A DNA stretch of 64,000 bases from Ureibacillus sp. FSL W7-1570. GTDB lineage: Bacteria; Bacillota; Bacilli; Bacillales_A; Planococcaceae. Positions 37,797 through 46,179 of the stretch are shown here, piece after piece. The stretch covers positions 1,550,001 to 1,614,000 of the forward strand of contig NZ_CP151979.1 of the NCBI RefSeq assembly GCF_038593265.1, in the 5' to 3' direction. The position numbers and the translations under genes are program-made. The notes beneath the pieces are model-generated. The model was not told the origin of the DNA. It did no database searches and saw only the letters and a program-made list of their open reading frames with translations. Position 1 is the stretch's first letter. The number at the start of each line of letters is the position of its first letter.

Positions 37797-38780
37797 TTAC
37801 ATCTCAAATGATATGCCAAGATGAAGTTCAACCGCTTTTTTGTACACACCCTTTGCAACGGCAAGATCATAATAAGAAGCCCCGACGGATTTGAAAAAAG
37901 TGATTTCTTCCTCATGTTCCCTCGGTGCAATTTTTCCGCTCACCAACTGGGCAAGTTCCCCATGCAAGTTGGAAAAAGACCACTCCCCGCTTTTGTGGGC
38001 ATCAATCAATTCCCCCGCTTCTTCTTTGACGCCTTCCACATCATCCACCACAATTTTCGAAGCTTTTCTTATCGTTGTCCGATCGACTTCCAGCATATGG
38101 GGCAAATAAGAGCCGACCCCGTTTACGTGGACACCGGGTTTTAAATAGTTTCCATCAAACACGGGGCTTTTTGCATTTGTCGCACAACAAACAATGTCTG
38201 ATGAACTGACGGCCTCATTCACATCATCGACCACTTCCAAGAATGCAGTGACACCATGATCAATCAATTGTTGCTTGAAACGATGCGCTTTTTCTTTCGT
38301 TCGATTATACAAATAAATGCTTTCGATTTTTCTTACCGAAAGTACCCCGAGAACTTGCTCAAAGGCCATTCTTCCCGTGCCAATCACCGTCAGCGATTTT
38401 GCATCAATGTTCGCCAGTTTCATCGTGGCAAGCCCTGTCATCGCGCCAGTGCGAAGACTTGTGAGATATGAAGCGTTCATCACCGCCAAGTGCTCACCGT
38501 TTTCAGTGCTTGAAAGAAGCAGGATGCCCTGGGTTGTCGGCAAGCCTTTCCCGGGATTGTCCGGGAAAATCGTGACGACTTTTACTGCGGCAATTTGATC
38601 TTCCAAATCGGCACTTGGCATATAAAGGGAAGAAGCATTCTTTTCAGGAAAATCAATCACTGTTCTAATCGGGGCAAGCACTTTGTCTTTTTGCTTTGCC
38701 ATCAACATTTGTTCCACATCTTTTAAGGCATCTTCCATTTTGTAAAAACGTTTGATTTGTTCTTCATTTAATAGAATCAA
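37797..38780 (-). CDS. Ornithine cyclodeaminase / mu-crystallin family dehydrogenase
   Basis: A 327-residue NAD(P)-binding enzyme. The Rossmann part shows LTVIGTGRMAFEQVLGVL near 133-150 and IYLYNRTKEKA. DIVCCATNAKSPVF and GVHVNGVGSYLPHM are typical of the family. Members act as ornithine cyclodeaminase, ketimine reductase, or alanine or lysine cyclising enzymes, so the substrate is open. The start is TTG at 38780 after GAGAGGA. It follows an MFS transporter gene by 19 bases, suggesting the two handle the same compound. Confidence 0.85.
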   Translation of the reverse strand: MILLNEEQIKRFYKMEDALKDVEQMLMAKQKDKVLAPIRTVIDFPEKNASSLYMPSADLEDQIAAVKVVTIFPDNPGKGLPTTQGILLLSSTENGEHLAVMNASYLTSLRTGAMTGLATMKLANIDAKSLTVIGTGRMAFEQVLGVLSVRKIESIYLYNRTKEKAHRFKQQLIDHGVTAFLEVVDDVNEAVSSSDIVCCATNAKSPVFDGNYLKPGVHVNGVGSYLPHMLEVDRTTIRKASKIVVDDVEGVKEEAGELIDAHKSGEWSFSNLHGELAQLVSGKIAPREHEEEITFFKSVGASYYDLAVAKGVYKKAVELHLGISFEM

Positions 38781-38799
38781 TGGCTATCCTCTCCGTTTT

Positions 38800-40119
38800 C
38801 TATACTCTTTGCAAAGTTCTTTCTTCCGTGTTTTTGAATTCATCCAACTCTTGATTGCTCTTGTCTTTGACAGTGAATACCGCAATCAGTGAGATGATGG
38901 CCGTCAAAACGATATAAAGCGCAACGGGAACATAAGAGTCATTGAATTGGACCAACAGCCATGTTGCAATCAAAGGAGCTGTTCCTCCCGCAACGGCCGC
39001 ACCGATTTGATAGCCCAATGATACCCCTGTGTAGCGCACTTTTGCATCAAATATTTCCGAAAACATTGTACCGAGCACCGCCGTAATCGGAGCCCAGATT
39101 ATCCCCAATCCCAAAACCGTTGCAATAAGGAGCGCGGCGAAATTTCTTTGTTCGAGCAGCCAGAAATACGGAAAAGCATATAGGATCATTCCGATCACTC
39201 CGGCAATGTACACCTTTTTGCGGCCAATTTTATCCGATAACCTGCCCATAAACGGCATGAGAATCGTTGTCACAATGGTGGAAACCATGATGGAAATCAA
39301 CACTTGGGAACTTTTGAATCCAAGGTTGTTCGTACCATACGAAACAATGAATGTAGAAAAGATGTAAAACGGCGCCGTTTCAACCACTTTTCCTCCGACC
39401 GCAATGAGCACTTCTTTCCATTGGGTTTTAAATATGTCTACAAAAGGAAGTCTCGTCACTTCCCCGGTTTCCTGAATTCTTTTGAATGAAGGTGTTTCAT
39501 CCAGCCCTTTGCGGATCCAAAGACCAAAAATCACTAAAATTGCACTCAAAATGAATGGAATCCGCCATCCCCATGCCACAAAACTTTCAGGAGAAACGAT
39601 GGACGTGATGAACGATAATGCGCCCGAACCTAAAAACATCCCGACTGTGACTCCCATTTGCGGGAAGGCACCGTAGAATCCCCTTTTTTCTTTTGGAGAA
39701 AATTCAACGGCAAGCAGCACTGCCCCTCCCCACTCACCGCCGATTCCCAAACCTTGTACCAACCGCAAAATGATCAGGATAATCGGTGCAGCCACGCCGA
39801 TTGCCTGATATGTGGGCAACAACCCCATCAATACGGTCGCAACCCCCATGATGGTCAAAGTTAATACAAGCGTCCGTTTTCTGCCGATCTTATCGCCAAT
39901 ATACCCAAAAAGGATGCCTCCAAACGGCCGAATAAAAAACGCGAGAGCCAAAGAAGCATAAGACAGCAACAACCCCACCGTCGGATCATCCGCAACAAAG
40001 AACACTTGATAGAATACAAGTCCGGCTACCGTTCCATAAAGAAAGTAGTCGAACCATTCAATGGAGCTCCCTACCAAACTGGCAATCCAAACTTTTGTCA
40101 TATCATTTTTTCCGCCCAT
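38800..40119 (-). CDS. MFS transporter, metabolite:H+ symporter family (ShiA/ProP type)
   Basis: A 439-residue protein with about twelve hydrophobic segments. The loop 2-3 motif GYIGDKIGRKRTL is clear. SSIEWFDYFLYG near residue 17 and LRLVQGLGIGGEWGGAVLL are signatures of the metabolite:H+ symporter subfamily that includes shikimate and proline/betaine carriers. The substrate is unknown. ATG at 40119 follows GGGGAGG. Probably transcribed with the cyclodeaminase-like gene. Confidence 0.88.
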   Translation of the reverse strand: MGGKNDMTKVWIASLVGSSIEWFDYFLYGTVAGLVFYQVFFVADDPTVGLLLSYASLALAFFIRPFGGILFGYIGDKIGRKRTLVLTLTIMGVATVLMGLLPTYQAIGVAAPIILIILRLVQGLGIGGEWGGAVLLAVEFSPKEKRGFYGAFPQMGVTVGMFLGSGALSFITSIVSPESFVAWGWRIPFILSAILVIFGLWIRKGLDETPSFKRIQETGEVTRLPFVDIFKTQWKEVLIAVGGKVVETAPFYIFSTFIVSYGTNNLGFKSSQVLISIMVSTIVTTILMPFMGRLSDKIGRKKVYIAGVIGMILYAFPYFWLLEQRNFAALLIATVLGLGIIWAPITAVLGTMFSEIFDAKVRYTGVSLGYQIGAAVAGGTAPLIATWLLVQFNDSYVPVALYIVLTAIISLIAVFTVKDKSNQELDEFKNTEERTLQRV

Positions 40120-40185
40120 TGGATACCTCCCCGTTGAATTGTTAAGTAGAGAAGTTAGTAAAATTTATGCTAAAAAAATACATAT

Positions 40186-40214
40186 ATTCTAAGATTTCTA
40201 ACATAGATGGACAA
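40186..40214 (-). promoter_or_regulatory. Promoter of the MFS-cyclodeaminase operon
   Basis: Minus-strand TTGTCC (40209-40214), a 17-bp spacer and TAGAAT (40186-40191), about 65 bases before the MFS ATG. Between it and the ecsB terminator I see nothing else. Confidence 0.6.
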
Positions 40215-40376
40215 TTATGGGTCCTTTCATTCTATTAGAACAATTACAGGAGGCTCCAAATGGGCACAGACTCGGTTGATCGATTCCCGAATTTTTCATT
40301 CATTGGCATGCAATTGTGGAAAGAAAAGGCAAGACACATTTATGGAGGCATTTCCTTTTAGCCATCCAATGAAATG

Positions 40377-40416
40377 CAAAAGCGGCTTAAGTCCCAAAAT
40401 CGGGAACTTAAGCCGC
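40377..40416 (-). terminator. ecsAB terminator with CTTAAG arms
   Basis: 11-bp arms GCGGCTTAAGT/ACTTAAGCCGC around a 13-base loop, followed on the minus strand by TTTTGCATTT, 28 bases beyond the ecsB stop. Closely similar in arms and loop to the hairpin at 28961-28997. Confidence 0.82.
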
Positions 40417-40444
40417 CCAACAATCAAAACCAAATTCTTCATTC

Positions 40445-41644
40445 TTAAACATGCACCGCCGGATCCTTCGACAATCGGAAAGTCAATTCGTTCATTCCGA
40501 TCACGATGATCGCCGGAATAAAGAACAGCGGTTGTCCAATGGCGCAAAGCATCACAATGATGGCTTGAATCACCATAAAGAGGCGCAACAGCTTCTGAAC
40601 CGCTTGCTTCCGTTGATTGTCTTTGACCGGATAGAGCATGTCCATACGGAAATCGGTTGAAGATAACAGTGCATATTTCAACTGGATGACCGTGGCGAAA
40701 CTTAACGCTCCTGCCACAATCCATAAGACAACCGGAATATCAATCATCAGCGCAATGATTGCCGAAATGAGCGTTAAACGCACCCATAAATAAAAATGGT
40801 CGTTGGTTCTGACAAAGGTGCGGAATACCAGATAACTTTGCGTATTTTCCTTTTTATATGGAACGAATTTATAGATTGCGTCCAGCCATGCTCTCCGTTT
40901 CACTGCGCCACGGATATGCGGGACATCCGTAAAGTAATTCGCAAACCGGTAAAATGCCATCATCCGGTTTTCTTCCAGTTTGACCAAATGCTCGTACGGG
41001 ATCGGTTGGACCTTTGCCCGCTTTGCCAGCGAAAAATTGTACACAACGAGCAAAAGCAAATAGATCAATGCCCACCAAAATGAGACGGACAAAATGGCTT
41101 GGATCGCCAAAATGGATACCGCCATCCGCGCAATGCGATCAAAGACAACATGATTCCCCCGATTCGCAAAGCGGTAATGGAATTCCGACTGAACGTTTAC
41201 AAATTTCAGGACAATGATGAACAATAGCCCCAACCATGTCCGCCATGCAGGCAAATCAGTGACCGCGTTTAATAAAGGGATTGAAACAATGTAGCAGATC
41301 ACAGGCAAAAACACCTGGGACCAGAATGTCCAATTCAAGGCTTTCCGGAAATAGAGGTGCATTTCCTTCTCCAATGGCAACAAATATACCTGATCCGGCT
41401 CCCTGAGCAATGTCACGGGACGGGAAAAAGCAACAACGATTCCGATAACTCCGGCAACGAGCCATTCTGCAGGAAATTCCGGTGACACCACTTGCAGCCA
41501 TTCGCTGTATTGATACCCGAGCGCCCCAATGGCAAACACCAGCACAATCGCCAAATGCCCAGTGAACACAAACCGCATATATTTCTGAATTTCCGTAAGA
41601 TAATGTTCAAACCGCTTTGACCAAACATCCGCCAAATTATTCAT
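40445..41644 (-). CDS. ecsB: ABC transporter permease EcsB
   Basis: A 399-residue membrane protein with about six hydrophobic segments, for example FVFTGHLAIVLVFAIGALG near 27-45 and paired segments near 105-145 and 180-215. Charged loops between them match the Bacillus EcsB family. The Ecs transporter influences protein secretion, processing and competence; the transported substrate is unknown. It overlaps ecsA by eight bases. EcsC, the third gene in Bacillus subtilis, is absent. Confidence 0.88.
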   Translation of the reverse strand: MNNLADVWSKRFEHYLTEIQKYMRFVFTGHLAIVLVFAIGALGYQYSEWLQVVSPEFPAEWLVAGVIGIVVAFSRPVTLLREPDQVYLLPLEKEMHLYFRKALNWTFWSQVFLPVICYIVSIPLLNAVTDLPAWRTWLGLLFIIVLKFVNVQSEFHYRFANRGNHVVFDRIARMAVSILAIQAILSVSFWWALIYLLLLVVYNFSLAKRAKVQPIPYEHLVKLEENRMMAFYRFANYFTDVPHIRGAVKRRAWLDAIYKFVPYKKENTQSYLVFRTFVRTNDHFYLWVRLTLISAIIALMIDIPVVLWIVAGALSFATVIQLKYALLSSTDFRMDMLYPVKDNQRKQAVQKLLRLFMVIQAIIVMLCAIGQPLFFIPAIIVIGMNELTFRLSKDPAVHV

Positions 41645-42371
41645 GGTGCTGCTCCTTCGTCATGGCAATATACAAATCATCCAGAGTGGCATTCGGCATG
41701 CCAAAAGCCTTTCTCAAATCATCCATCGTCCCCTGGGCGCGAACACGGCCTTCGTGAAGGAAAATGATGCGGTCGCAATATTTTTCGGCAGTCGATAATA
41801 CATGGGTGGACATCAACACGGAAGCTCCCTGCTTTTTCCGTTCCGACATTTGGTCAAGCAAAGATTGGATGGCCAATGGATCCAGCCCTATGAATGGTTC
41901 ATCCACAATATATAAGGAAGGGTTGACCAAAAAGGCGCACATGATCATGACCTTTTGCTTCATCCCCTTGGAGAAATGGGATGGGAACCAGTTCAAGCGC
42001 TTCTCCATCCGGAATTCTTCCAACAATTTTCCGGACCGTTCCTTTAATGTCTTCTCATCAATGCCGTATGCCATGGCGGTCAATTCCAAATGTTCCTTCA
42101 ATGTCAATTCCTCGTATAATACAGGCGTTTCCGGAATGTAGGAAAAAGATGAGCGGTATTTTTCAATATCTTCCTGCAATGTCACGCCATTCAAGCGGAT
42201 TTCCCCTTTTTGCGGTATAAGGGTTCCGATAATGTGTTTGATTGTTGTGCTTTTTCCTGCACCGTTCAATCCAATCAATCCAACCAATTCACCTTGTTCA
42301 ATGGAAAAGTTTAAATCTTTGATGACCGGTTTTCTTGTATAGCCACCTGTTACATCCTTTAATTCCAACAT
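41637..42371 (-). CDS. ecsA: ABC transporter ATP-binding protein EcsA
   Basis: About 244 residues. Walker A is GLNGAGKSTTIKHIIG near 33-48. The signature region is FSKGMKQKVMIMCAFL, Walker B is LYIVDEPFIGLDPLA and the H-loop is STHVLSTAE. It energises EcsB. I prefer ATG at 42371, eight bases after AGGAG, to GTG at 42380. It is divergent from hit, the same arrangement as in Bacillus subtilis. Confidence 0.93.
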   Translation of the reverse strand: MLELKDVTGGYTRKPVIKDLNFSIEQGELVGLIGLNGAGKSTTIKHIIGTLIPQKGEIRLNGVTLQEDIEKYRSSFSYIPETPVLYEELTLKEHLELTAMAYGIDEKTLKERSGKLLEEFRMEKRLNWFPSHFSKGMKQKVMIMCAFLVNPSLYIVDEPFIGLDPLAIQSLLDQMSERKKQGASVLMSTHVLSTAEKYCDRIIFLHEGRVRAQGTMDDLRKAFGMPNATLDDLYIAMTKEQHHE

Positions 42372-42477
42372 AGCCAACACTCCTATTCTTCCTACAGTGT
42401 ATCAAAATTAGAAAATGTATTCATCTCATGAAATATGTTAAAATGTAGATAAATTTTGTAAGAAAGGATTGGGTGAA

Positions 42478-42903
42478 ATGAGCGACTGCATTTTCTGCAA
42501 AATCATTGATGGATCCATTCCATCCAATAAAGTATATGAAGATGAACATGTATTGGCTTTCATGGACGTAGCCCCATTGACAAAAGGACATACATTGCTT
42601 ATCCCAAAACAACACGTAAAAGATCTGTATGAAATGCCGGAAGATGTGGCAAGAAACTTATATGCGGCTGCACCAAAAATCGCGAATGCCATTAAAAAAG
42701 CTTTCAATCCGCAAGGTCTAAACACGATCAATAATAATGGCGCCTTTGCCGGACAATCCGTGTTCCATTATCATTTGCACTTCATCCCCCGCTATGATGA
42801 CAGTGACGGCTTAAAAGTGAGATGGGAAGCAAAAAACGGCGAGTTCACTCCTGAACAATTAAAAGCGATTGCGGAAGAAATCAAAACGAATTTAAATGAA
42901 TAA
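42478..42903 (+). CDS. hit: HIT family nucleotide-binding protein
   Basis: A 141-residue HINT-type protein. The zinc-site CIFC is at residues 4-7 and the histidine triad HYHLHFIPRY near 98-107 carries the nucleophile. The family hydrolyses AMP-lysine or similar phosphoramidates; the cellular role is unsettled. The ATG at 42478 has GGAT and GGGTG upstream; TTG at 42469 is within that region. Monocistronic with a strong terminator. Confidence 0.95.
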   Translation: MSDCIFCKIIDGSIPSNKVYEDEHVLAFMDVAPLTKGHTLLIPKQHVKDLYEMPEDVARNLYAAAPKIANAIKKAFNPQGLNTINNNGAFAGQSVFHYHLHFIPRYDDSDGLKVRWEAKNGEFTPEQLKAIAEEIKTNLNE

Positions 42904-42909
42904 TCCGGC

Positions 42910-42942
42910 AGACTGACTCATCTCCCGAGTCGGTCTTTTTTA
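42910..42942 (+). terminator. hit terminator
   Basis: 10-bp arms AGACTGACTC/GAGTCGGTCT (one G-T pair) followed by six T, seven bases after the stop. Confidence 0.9.
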
Positions 42943-42968
42943 ATATTACAATCATCCTATAAAAATAC

Positions 42969-42997
42969 TTGAAAATTATTTCTTTTAAGATTACAAT
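42969..42997 (+). promoter_or_regulatory. trpP promoter
   Basis: TTGAAA (42969-42974), 17-bp spacer, TACAAT (42992-42997), giving a leader of about 70 bases before the trpP ATG. Confidence 0.8.
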
Positions 42998-43074
42998 AAT
43001 CGTACTATACGATTTCGCTGACAGCATAGAGACTGTTGGGAAGTTGAGCACAGCTTAGCAGAGGAGAGAAGTGT

Positions 43075-43611
43075 ATGAAAACAAAAAATTTGGTATTAAT
43101 GGCTCTTTTAGTTGGTATTGGAACTGTTCTTTATTTGGTGATGCCGCCTATTCCGATCGGCGGTGGAATCAAGCCGGATATGATGTTGACGATGATGTTT
43201 GTGGGGATTATTTTATTCCCTAGCATCCGGGATACATTTATTCTTACAGTCGTTACCGGAGTTCTATCCGGATTATTCTCATCCATTCCGGGTTCACTCA
43301 TTCCAAATCTGATCGATAAAGTTGTAACAGGTTTTGTTTTCTTGGCCGTACTCTATTTGGTCAATAAATTTGCGAAAAACGTTGTTGTTTACGCCATTTT
43401 GATTGGATTAGGAACTTTGTTGTCAGGAACCGTTTTCTTGTCCATGCTTCTATTGTTGGTCGGAGAAATGCCGGCAGCCTTTGGAATCATGTTTGTTACT
43501 GGTGTAATTCCTGCAACAATCGCAAATATCGTTGCGTTCTGCATCATCTATCCGATATTGGCAGGTCTGTTAAAACGTTCCAAATTCGAAACTTCCGTTA
43601 CACAAGCATAA
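43075..43611 (+). CDS. trpP: Tryptophan transporter TrpP
   Basis: A 178-residue, very hydrophobic protein with about five to six helices. The opening MPPIPIGGGIKPDMMLTMM and the closing VTGVIPATIANIVAF match the TrpP/YhaG family of tryptophan importers. The GAGGAGAG ribosome binding site is six bases before the ATG and sits in a leader with spaced TAG/GAG triplets, the kind of site the TRAP protein binds in Bacillus. The flanking order hit-trpP-yhaH-scoC supports the name. Confidence 0.88.
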   Translation: MKTKNLVLMALLVGIGTVLYLVMPPIPIGGGIKPDMMLTMMFVGIILFPSIRDTFILTVVTGVLSGLFSSIPGSLIPNLIDKVVTGFVFLAVLYLVNKFAKNVVVYAILIGLGTLLSGTVFLSMLLLLVGEMPAAFGIMFVTGVIPATIANIVAFCIIYPILAGLLKRSKFETSVTQA

Positions 43612-43628
43612 TAAATAATGAAAACTTT

Positions 43629-43659
43629 GCTATCTAAGTTTTACTTAGATAGCTTTTTT
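43629..43659 (+). terminator. trpP terminator
   Basis: Perfect 11-bp arms GCTATCTAAGT/ACTTAGATAGC with a 3-base loop and six T. Confidence 0.93.
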
Positions 43660-43759
43660 ATTTCCTTTGATTTTGGTTTAATATGGTTAAGTACATTAAT
43701 TTATAATCCAACCATTTTCTTTACATACTATTGAATACAAAATGAAGGAGAGATTCACC

Positions 43760-44125
43760 ATGCGTGCTAAACCATTTTTCATCGGACTGTCCGCCGGAAT
43801 GATCGCTGGACTGACTGCAGCCATTTTCACTGCTCCACAAAACGGAAATCAATTGAGAGCAAACATGAAATATGCGGCAAAGAATGTAAAAACGACCATC
43901 AGCGAATTAAATTATCAAATCAATGACTTGAAAAATGCGGTCTCTAAATTATCCAACGAAGCGAAAATTACTATTCCAAAAATATTATTTGACTTAAAAA
44001 CCTCCGTTTCCAATTACAGTGAAGAAATCAAACCGGATGCCGAAAAATTGAAAGAAGAAATAGAAAAGTTACAGAATAGCATCAACGAAATCGAGAATAA
44101 ATTTTCACAACTCAAAAAAGAATAA
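43760..44125 (+). CDS. YtxH-domain protein (YhaH-like)
   Basis: A 121-residue protein. One hydrophobic helix near residues 6-24 (FIGLSAGMIAGLTAAIFTAP) is followed by a charged, amphipathic region that looks coiled-coil (LNYQINDLKNAVSKLSNE, then KLKEEIEKLQNSINEIENK). This is the YtxH layout seen in stress-induced Bacillus membrane proteins. ATG at 43760 follows GGAGAG; the earlier frame start at 43742 has no site. In Bacillus subtilis yhaI would follow; here scoC follows directly. Confidence 0.78.
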   Translation: MRAKPFFIGLSAGMIAGLTAAIFTAPQNGNQLRANMKYAAKNVKTTISELNYQINDLKNAVSKLSNEAKITIPKILFDLKTSVSNYSEEIKPDAEKLKEEIEKLQNSINEIENKFSQLKKE

Positions 44126-44314
44126 AATCATTTCAAAAAACCGATTTTTAGTCCTTTTTTACCAAAAACACAAATTTTTATTTCATTTATTTATTATTTT
44201 TTATCAAAAAATAACATTTATTAATCACTTTTCATTTATGTATTTTTTTTAACTTTAAACTTTTTTCTTTTATTGCTATAATATTTTAAAAACTTACAAA
44301 AAGAAGGTGAATCG

Positions 44315-44890
44315 ATGACTGTGGAATCCTACACATTAAAAGAGGCCATGATTTATAGTCAGCGAATCGCTCAACTGTCCAAAGCCTTGTGGAAAGCAGT
44401 TGAGAAAGACTGGCAACAATGGATCAAACCGTTCAATTTAAACATTAACGAGCATCACATTTTATGGATTGCTTATCATTTACAAGGCGCTTCCATTTCA
44501 GATGTTGCCAGATTCGGGGTCATGCACGTATCAACGGCCTTCAACTTCTCAAAGAAATTGGAAGAGCGTGGGCTTCTTAAATTTTCGAAACGCGATGATG
44601 ACAAACGCAATACGTACGTTGAATTGACTCCAAAAGGCGCAGAGCTTGTCATCAAAATGTATGACCATTACTTGGATACAGAGCACTCTATATTGGAAGG
44701 CTCTCTAGCATTAAAAGAATTGTATGGAAGATTTCCAGAATTTTTAGACGTTATGGCCATCATCCGAAATATTTACGGAGAAGATTTTATCGAAATATTT
44801 GAAAGATCCTTTAAAAACTTTAAAGAATCCATTGAAGAAAAAGATAAAGATCAAGTGGTATTCAAGAATGAAATTATGGTGAACAAATAA
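44315..44890 (+). CDS. scoC: MarR-family transition-state regulator ScoC (Hpr)
   Basis: A 191-residue repressor. Its winged helix spans about 40-115: [20 protein letters not shown], then the recognition helix [17 protein letters not shown], then the wing [16 protein letters not shown]. The C-terminal 60 residues are the Hpr-specific dimerisation extension. In Bacillus it represses extracellular protease genes and sporulation genes during exponential growth. AAGAAGGTG precedes the ATG. A very AT-rich 190-base upstream region probably contains its promoter. Confidence 0.93.
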   Translation: MTVESYTLKEAMIYSQRIAQLSKALWKAVEKDWQQWIKPFNLNINEHHILWIAYHLQGASISDVARFGVMHVSTAFNFSKKLEERGLLKFSKRDDDKRNTYVELTPKGAELVIKMYDHYLDTEHSILEGSLALKELYGRFPEFLDVMAIIRNIYGEDFIEIFERSFKNFKESIEEKDKDQVVFKNEIMVNK

Positions 44891-44907
44891 GCAATTGGGG
44901 ATTTGGG

Positions 44908-44940
44908 GAGTGTATCAGGTACACTCTTTTTTCTTTTTTT
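44908..44940 (+). terminator. scoC terminator
   Basis: Arms GAGTGTA/TACACTC with a 5-base loop, followed by a long T-rich run. Confidence 0.88.
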
Positions 44941-45016
44941 GGGATAAAAATCATTAGCATAAACACCATACTTGTTTTACAATTTTCTTGAAATTATATG
45001 GAGAGGTAGCCACACT

Positions 45017-45577
45017 ATGCATTGTTGGAAAACGATCAATATCAAAAGGGAATATCGTGTACCACGAATTGTATTATACATGATTATTGTGTTTATCCTT
45101 GTTTTTTCCTTTTCATTCATTCTTGTCGGCATCAACCGGCCTTTAAAATATGACGATCACTATGTTCCATTATTTCTTTTGGTCCTTTTATTGCTTTATC
45201 CATTGCATAAACTCATCCATTACTATTCGCTCTTTTCCTACCGAAAATCGGTAAAACTGAAATGGAAACTTGAGTTGAAAGTTGTTCCCATCGTTCACCT
45301 TCGAATTAAAAAAATGATACCGAAAAATAGATATATGTTTATTCTGATCACCCCATTCGTTCTTTTAAATATGATATTGATTCTCATGGCGGTTCTCTTC
45401 CCTTACTATTCCCATTACGCGTGTTTATTGCTCGGATATCATTGTTCCATCTGCCTGGTCGACATATTATATTTTATACACCTGGTAAACGCGCCAAAAA
45501 ACGCGGTCATCGAGGAAACGCCCAAGGGGTACGAAATTCTAGTTCCTCCTAGTTTTTCAAAAACTTCTAACAATTAA
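45017..45577 (+). CDS. DUF3267-like membrane protein
   Basis: A 186-residue protein with four hydrophobic segments (near 18-38, 50-67, 105-125 and 133-150). DUF3267 proteins resemble membrane metalloproteases with an HExxH site. The matching helix here reads HKLIHYY, so the catalytic glutamate is not present and activity is doubtful. ATG at 45017 follows GAGAGGT; the longer frame from 44972 would begin in the scoC downstream region. Assignment to the family rests on layout and is moderate. Confidence 0.6.
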   Translation: MHCWKTINIKREYRVPRIVLYMIIVFILVFSFSFILVGINRPLKYDDHYVPLFLLVLLLLYPLHKLIHYYSLFSYRKSVKLKWKLELKVVPIVHLRIKKMIPKNRYMFILITPFVLLNMILILMAVLFPYYSHYACLLLGYHCSICLVDILYFIHLVNAPKNAVIEETPKGYEILVPPSFSKTSNN

Positions 45578-45660
45578 ATGCTAAAGAATGGTGAACTTAC
45601 TTGTAGAATGGCAACACTTTTTGATATTCTTAAGTGAAGTGATAGAGGGGAGGAACAACT

Positions 45661-45852
45661 TTGCTACTGTTAGTTGTAGTGCTATTCTCGGTACTTTATT
45701 TATTTCAAATAAATCGGATGACATACGCATTATGTATGCAAAAAGATATTCCTGAAGAAAAACAGACAAAGATTTTCAGCACAATCAATATTTTAATCAC
45801 TATTTTGCTTATATCTTTTTATATTGAAGTATACTTTGCCATCAAATTTTAA
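45661..45852 (+). CDS. Small membrane protein, 63 residues
   Basis: TTG start at 45661, seven bases after a very strong GAGGGGAGG site. The product has two hydrophobic segments (residues 1-17 and about 43-62) joined by a charged loop, KDIPEEKQTKIF. I do not recognise the family. It occupies the place of the short yhaK/yhaL genes between hpr and prsA in Bacillus subtilis. It probably shares a transcript with the preceding gene, 83 bases upstream. Confidence 0.6.
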   Translation: MLLLVVVLFSVLYLFQINRMTYALCMQKDIPEEKQTKIFSTINILITILLISFYIEVYFAIKF

Positions 45853-45875
45853 TGATGGTTTTGATACATTCCCGC

Positions 45876-45911
45876 AAAAATAAACAAGAGCTAAAGGATC
45901 TCCTTTAGCTC
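45876..45911 (-). terminator. Terminator of the yjcZ-like gene
   Basis: Perfect 11-bp arms GAGCTAAAGGA/TCCTTTAGCTC with a 2-base centre; on the minus strand followed by TTGTTTATTTTTG. It may also end the plus-strand transcript. Confidence 0.75.
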
Positions 45912-45922
45912 AAATTTTGATA

Positions 45923-46030
45923 TTAGTGCACGAAAGCTGCACCAACAATGATTAATAAAATAAACAACACAACCAATAACGCGAACCAGCTACCTCCATA
46001 TCCATATCCACCACCATAGCTTTGACCCAT
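45923..46030 (-). CDS. YjcZ family sporulation-type mini-protein, 35 residues
   Basis: ATG at 46030 to TAA at 45923. The protein begins MGQSYGGGYGYGGSW, a Gly/Tyr-rich head, followed by one transmembrane helix, FALLVVLFILLIIVGAAFV. This is the signature of the YjcZ family of tiny proteins in spore-forming Bacilli. A strong AAAGGAGGTG site lies upstream, and a terminator follows. Too short for usual gene callers, but well supported. Confidence 0.85.
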   Translation of the reverse strand: MGQSYGGGYGYGGSWFALLVVLFILLIIVGAAFVH

Positions 46031-46179
46031 AACGACACCTCCTTTCCTATCTACTGCTTATAGTATGCGGGCAAGGTTGGGTTACCTGGGCAAACATAAT
46101 TAGTGGAACCATTTCGTTTTTGATTCGTTTATGTTATAGTTACAAATGGAAATTAAATACAGGGAGAGAAAGTGAGTTT

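Noticed and set aside
40207-40509. 100-codon plus-strand frame between the MFS gene and ecsB
   Set aside because: It runs through the ecsB terminator hairpin and into antisense of ecsB; no ribosome binding site.
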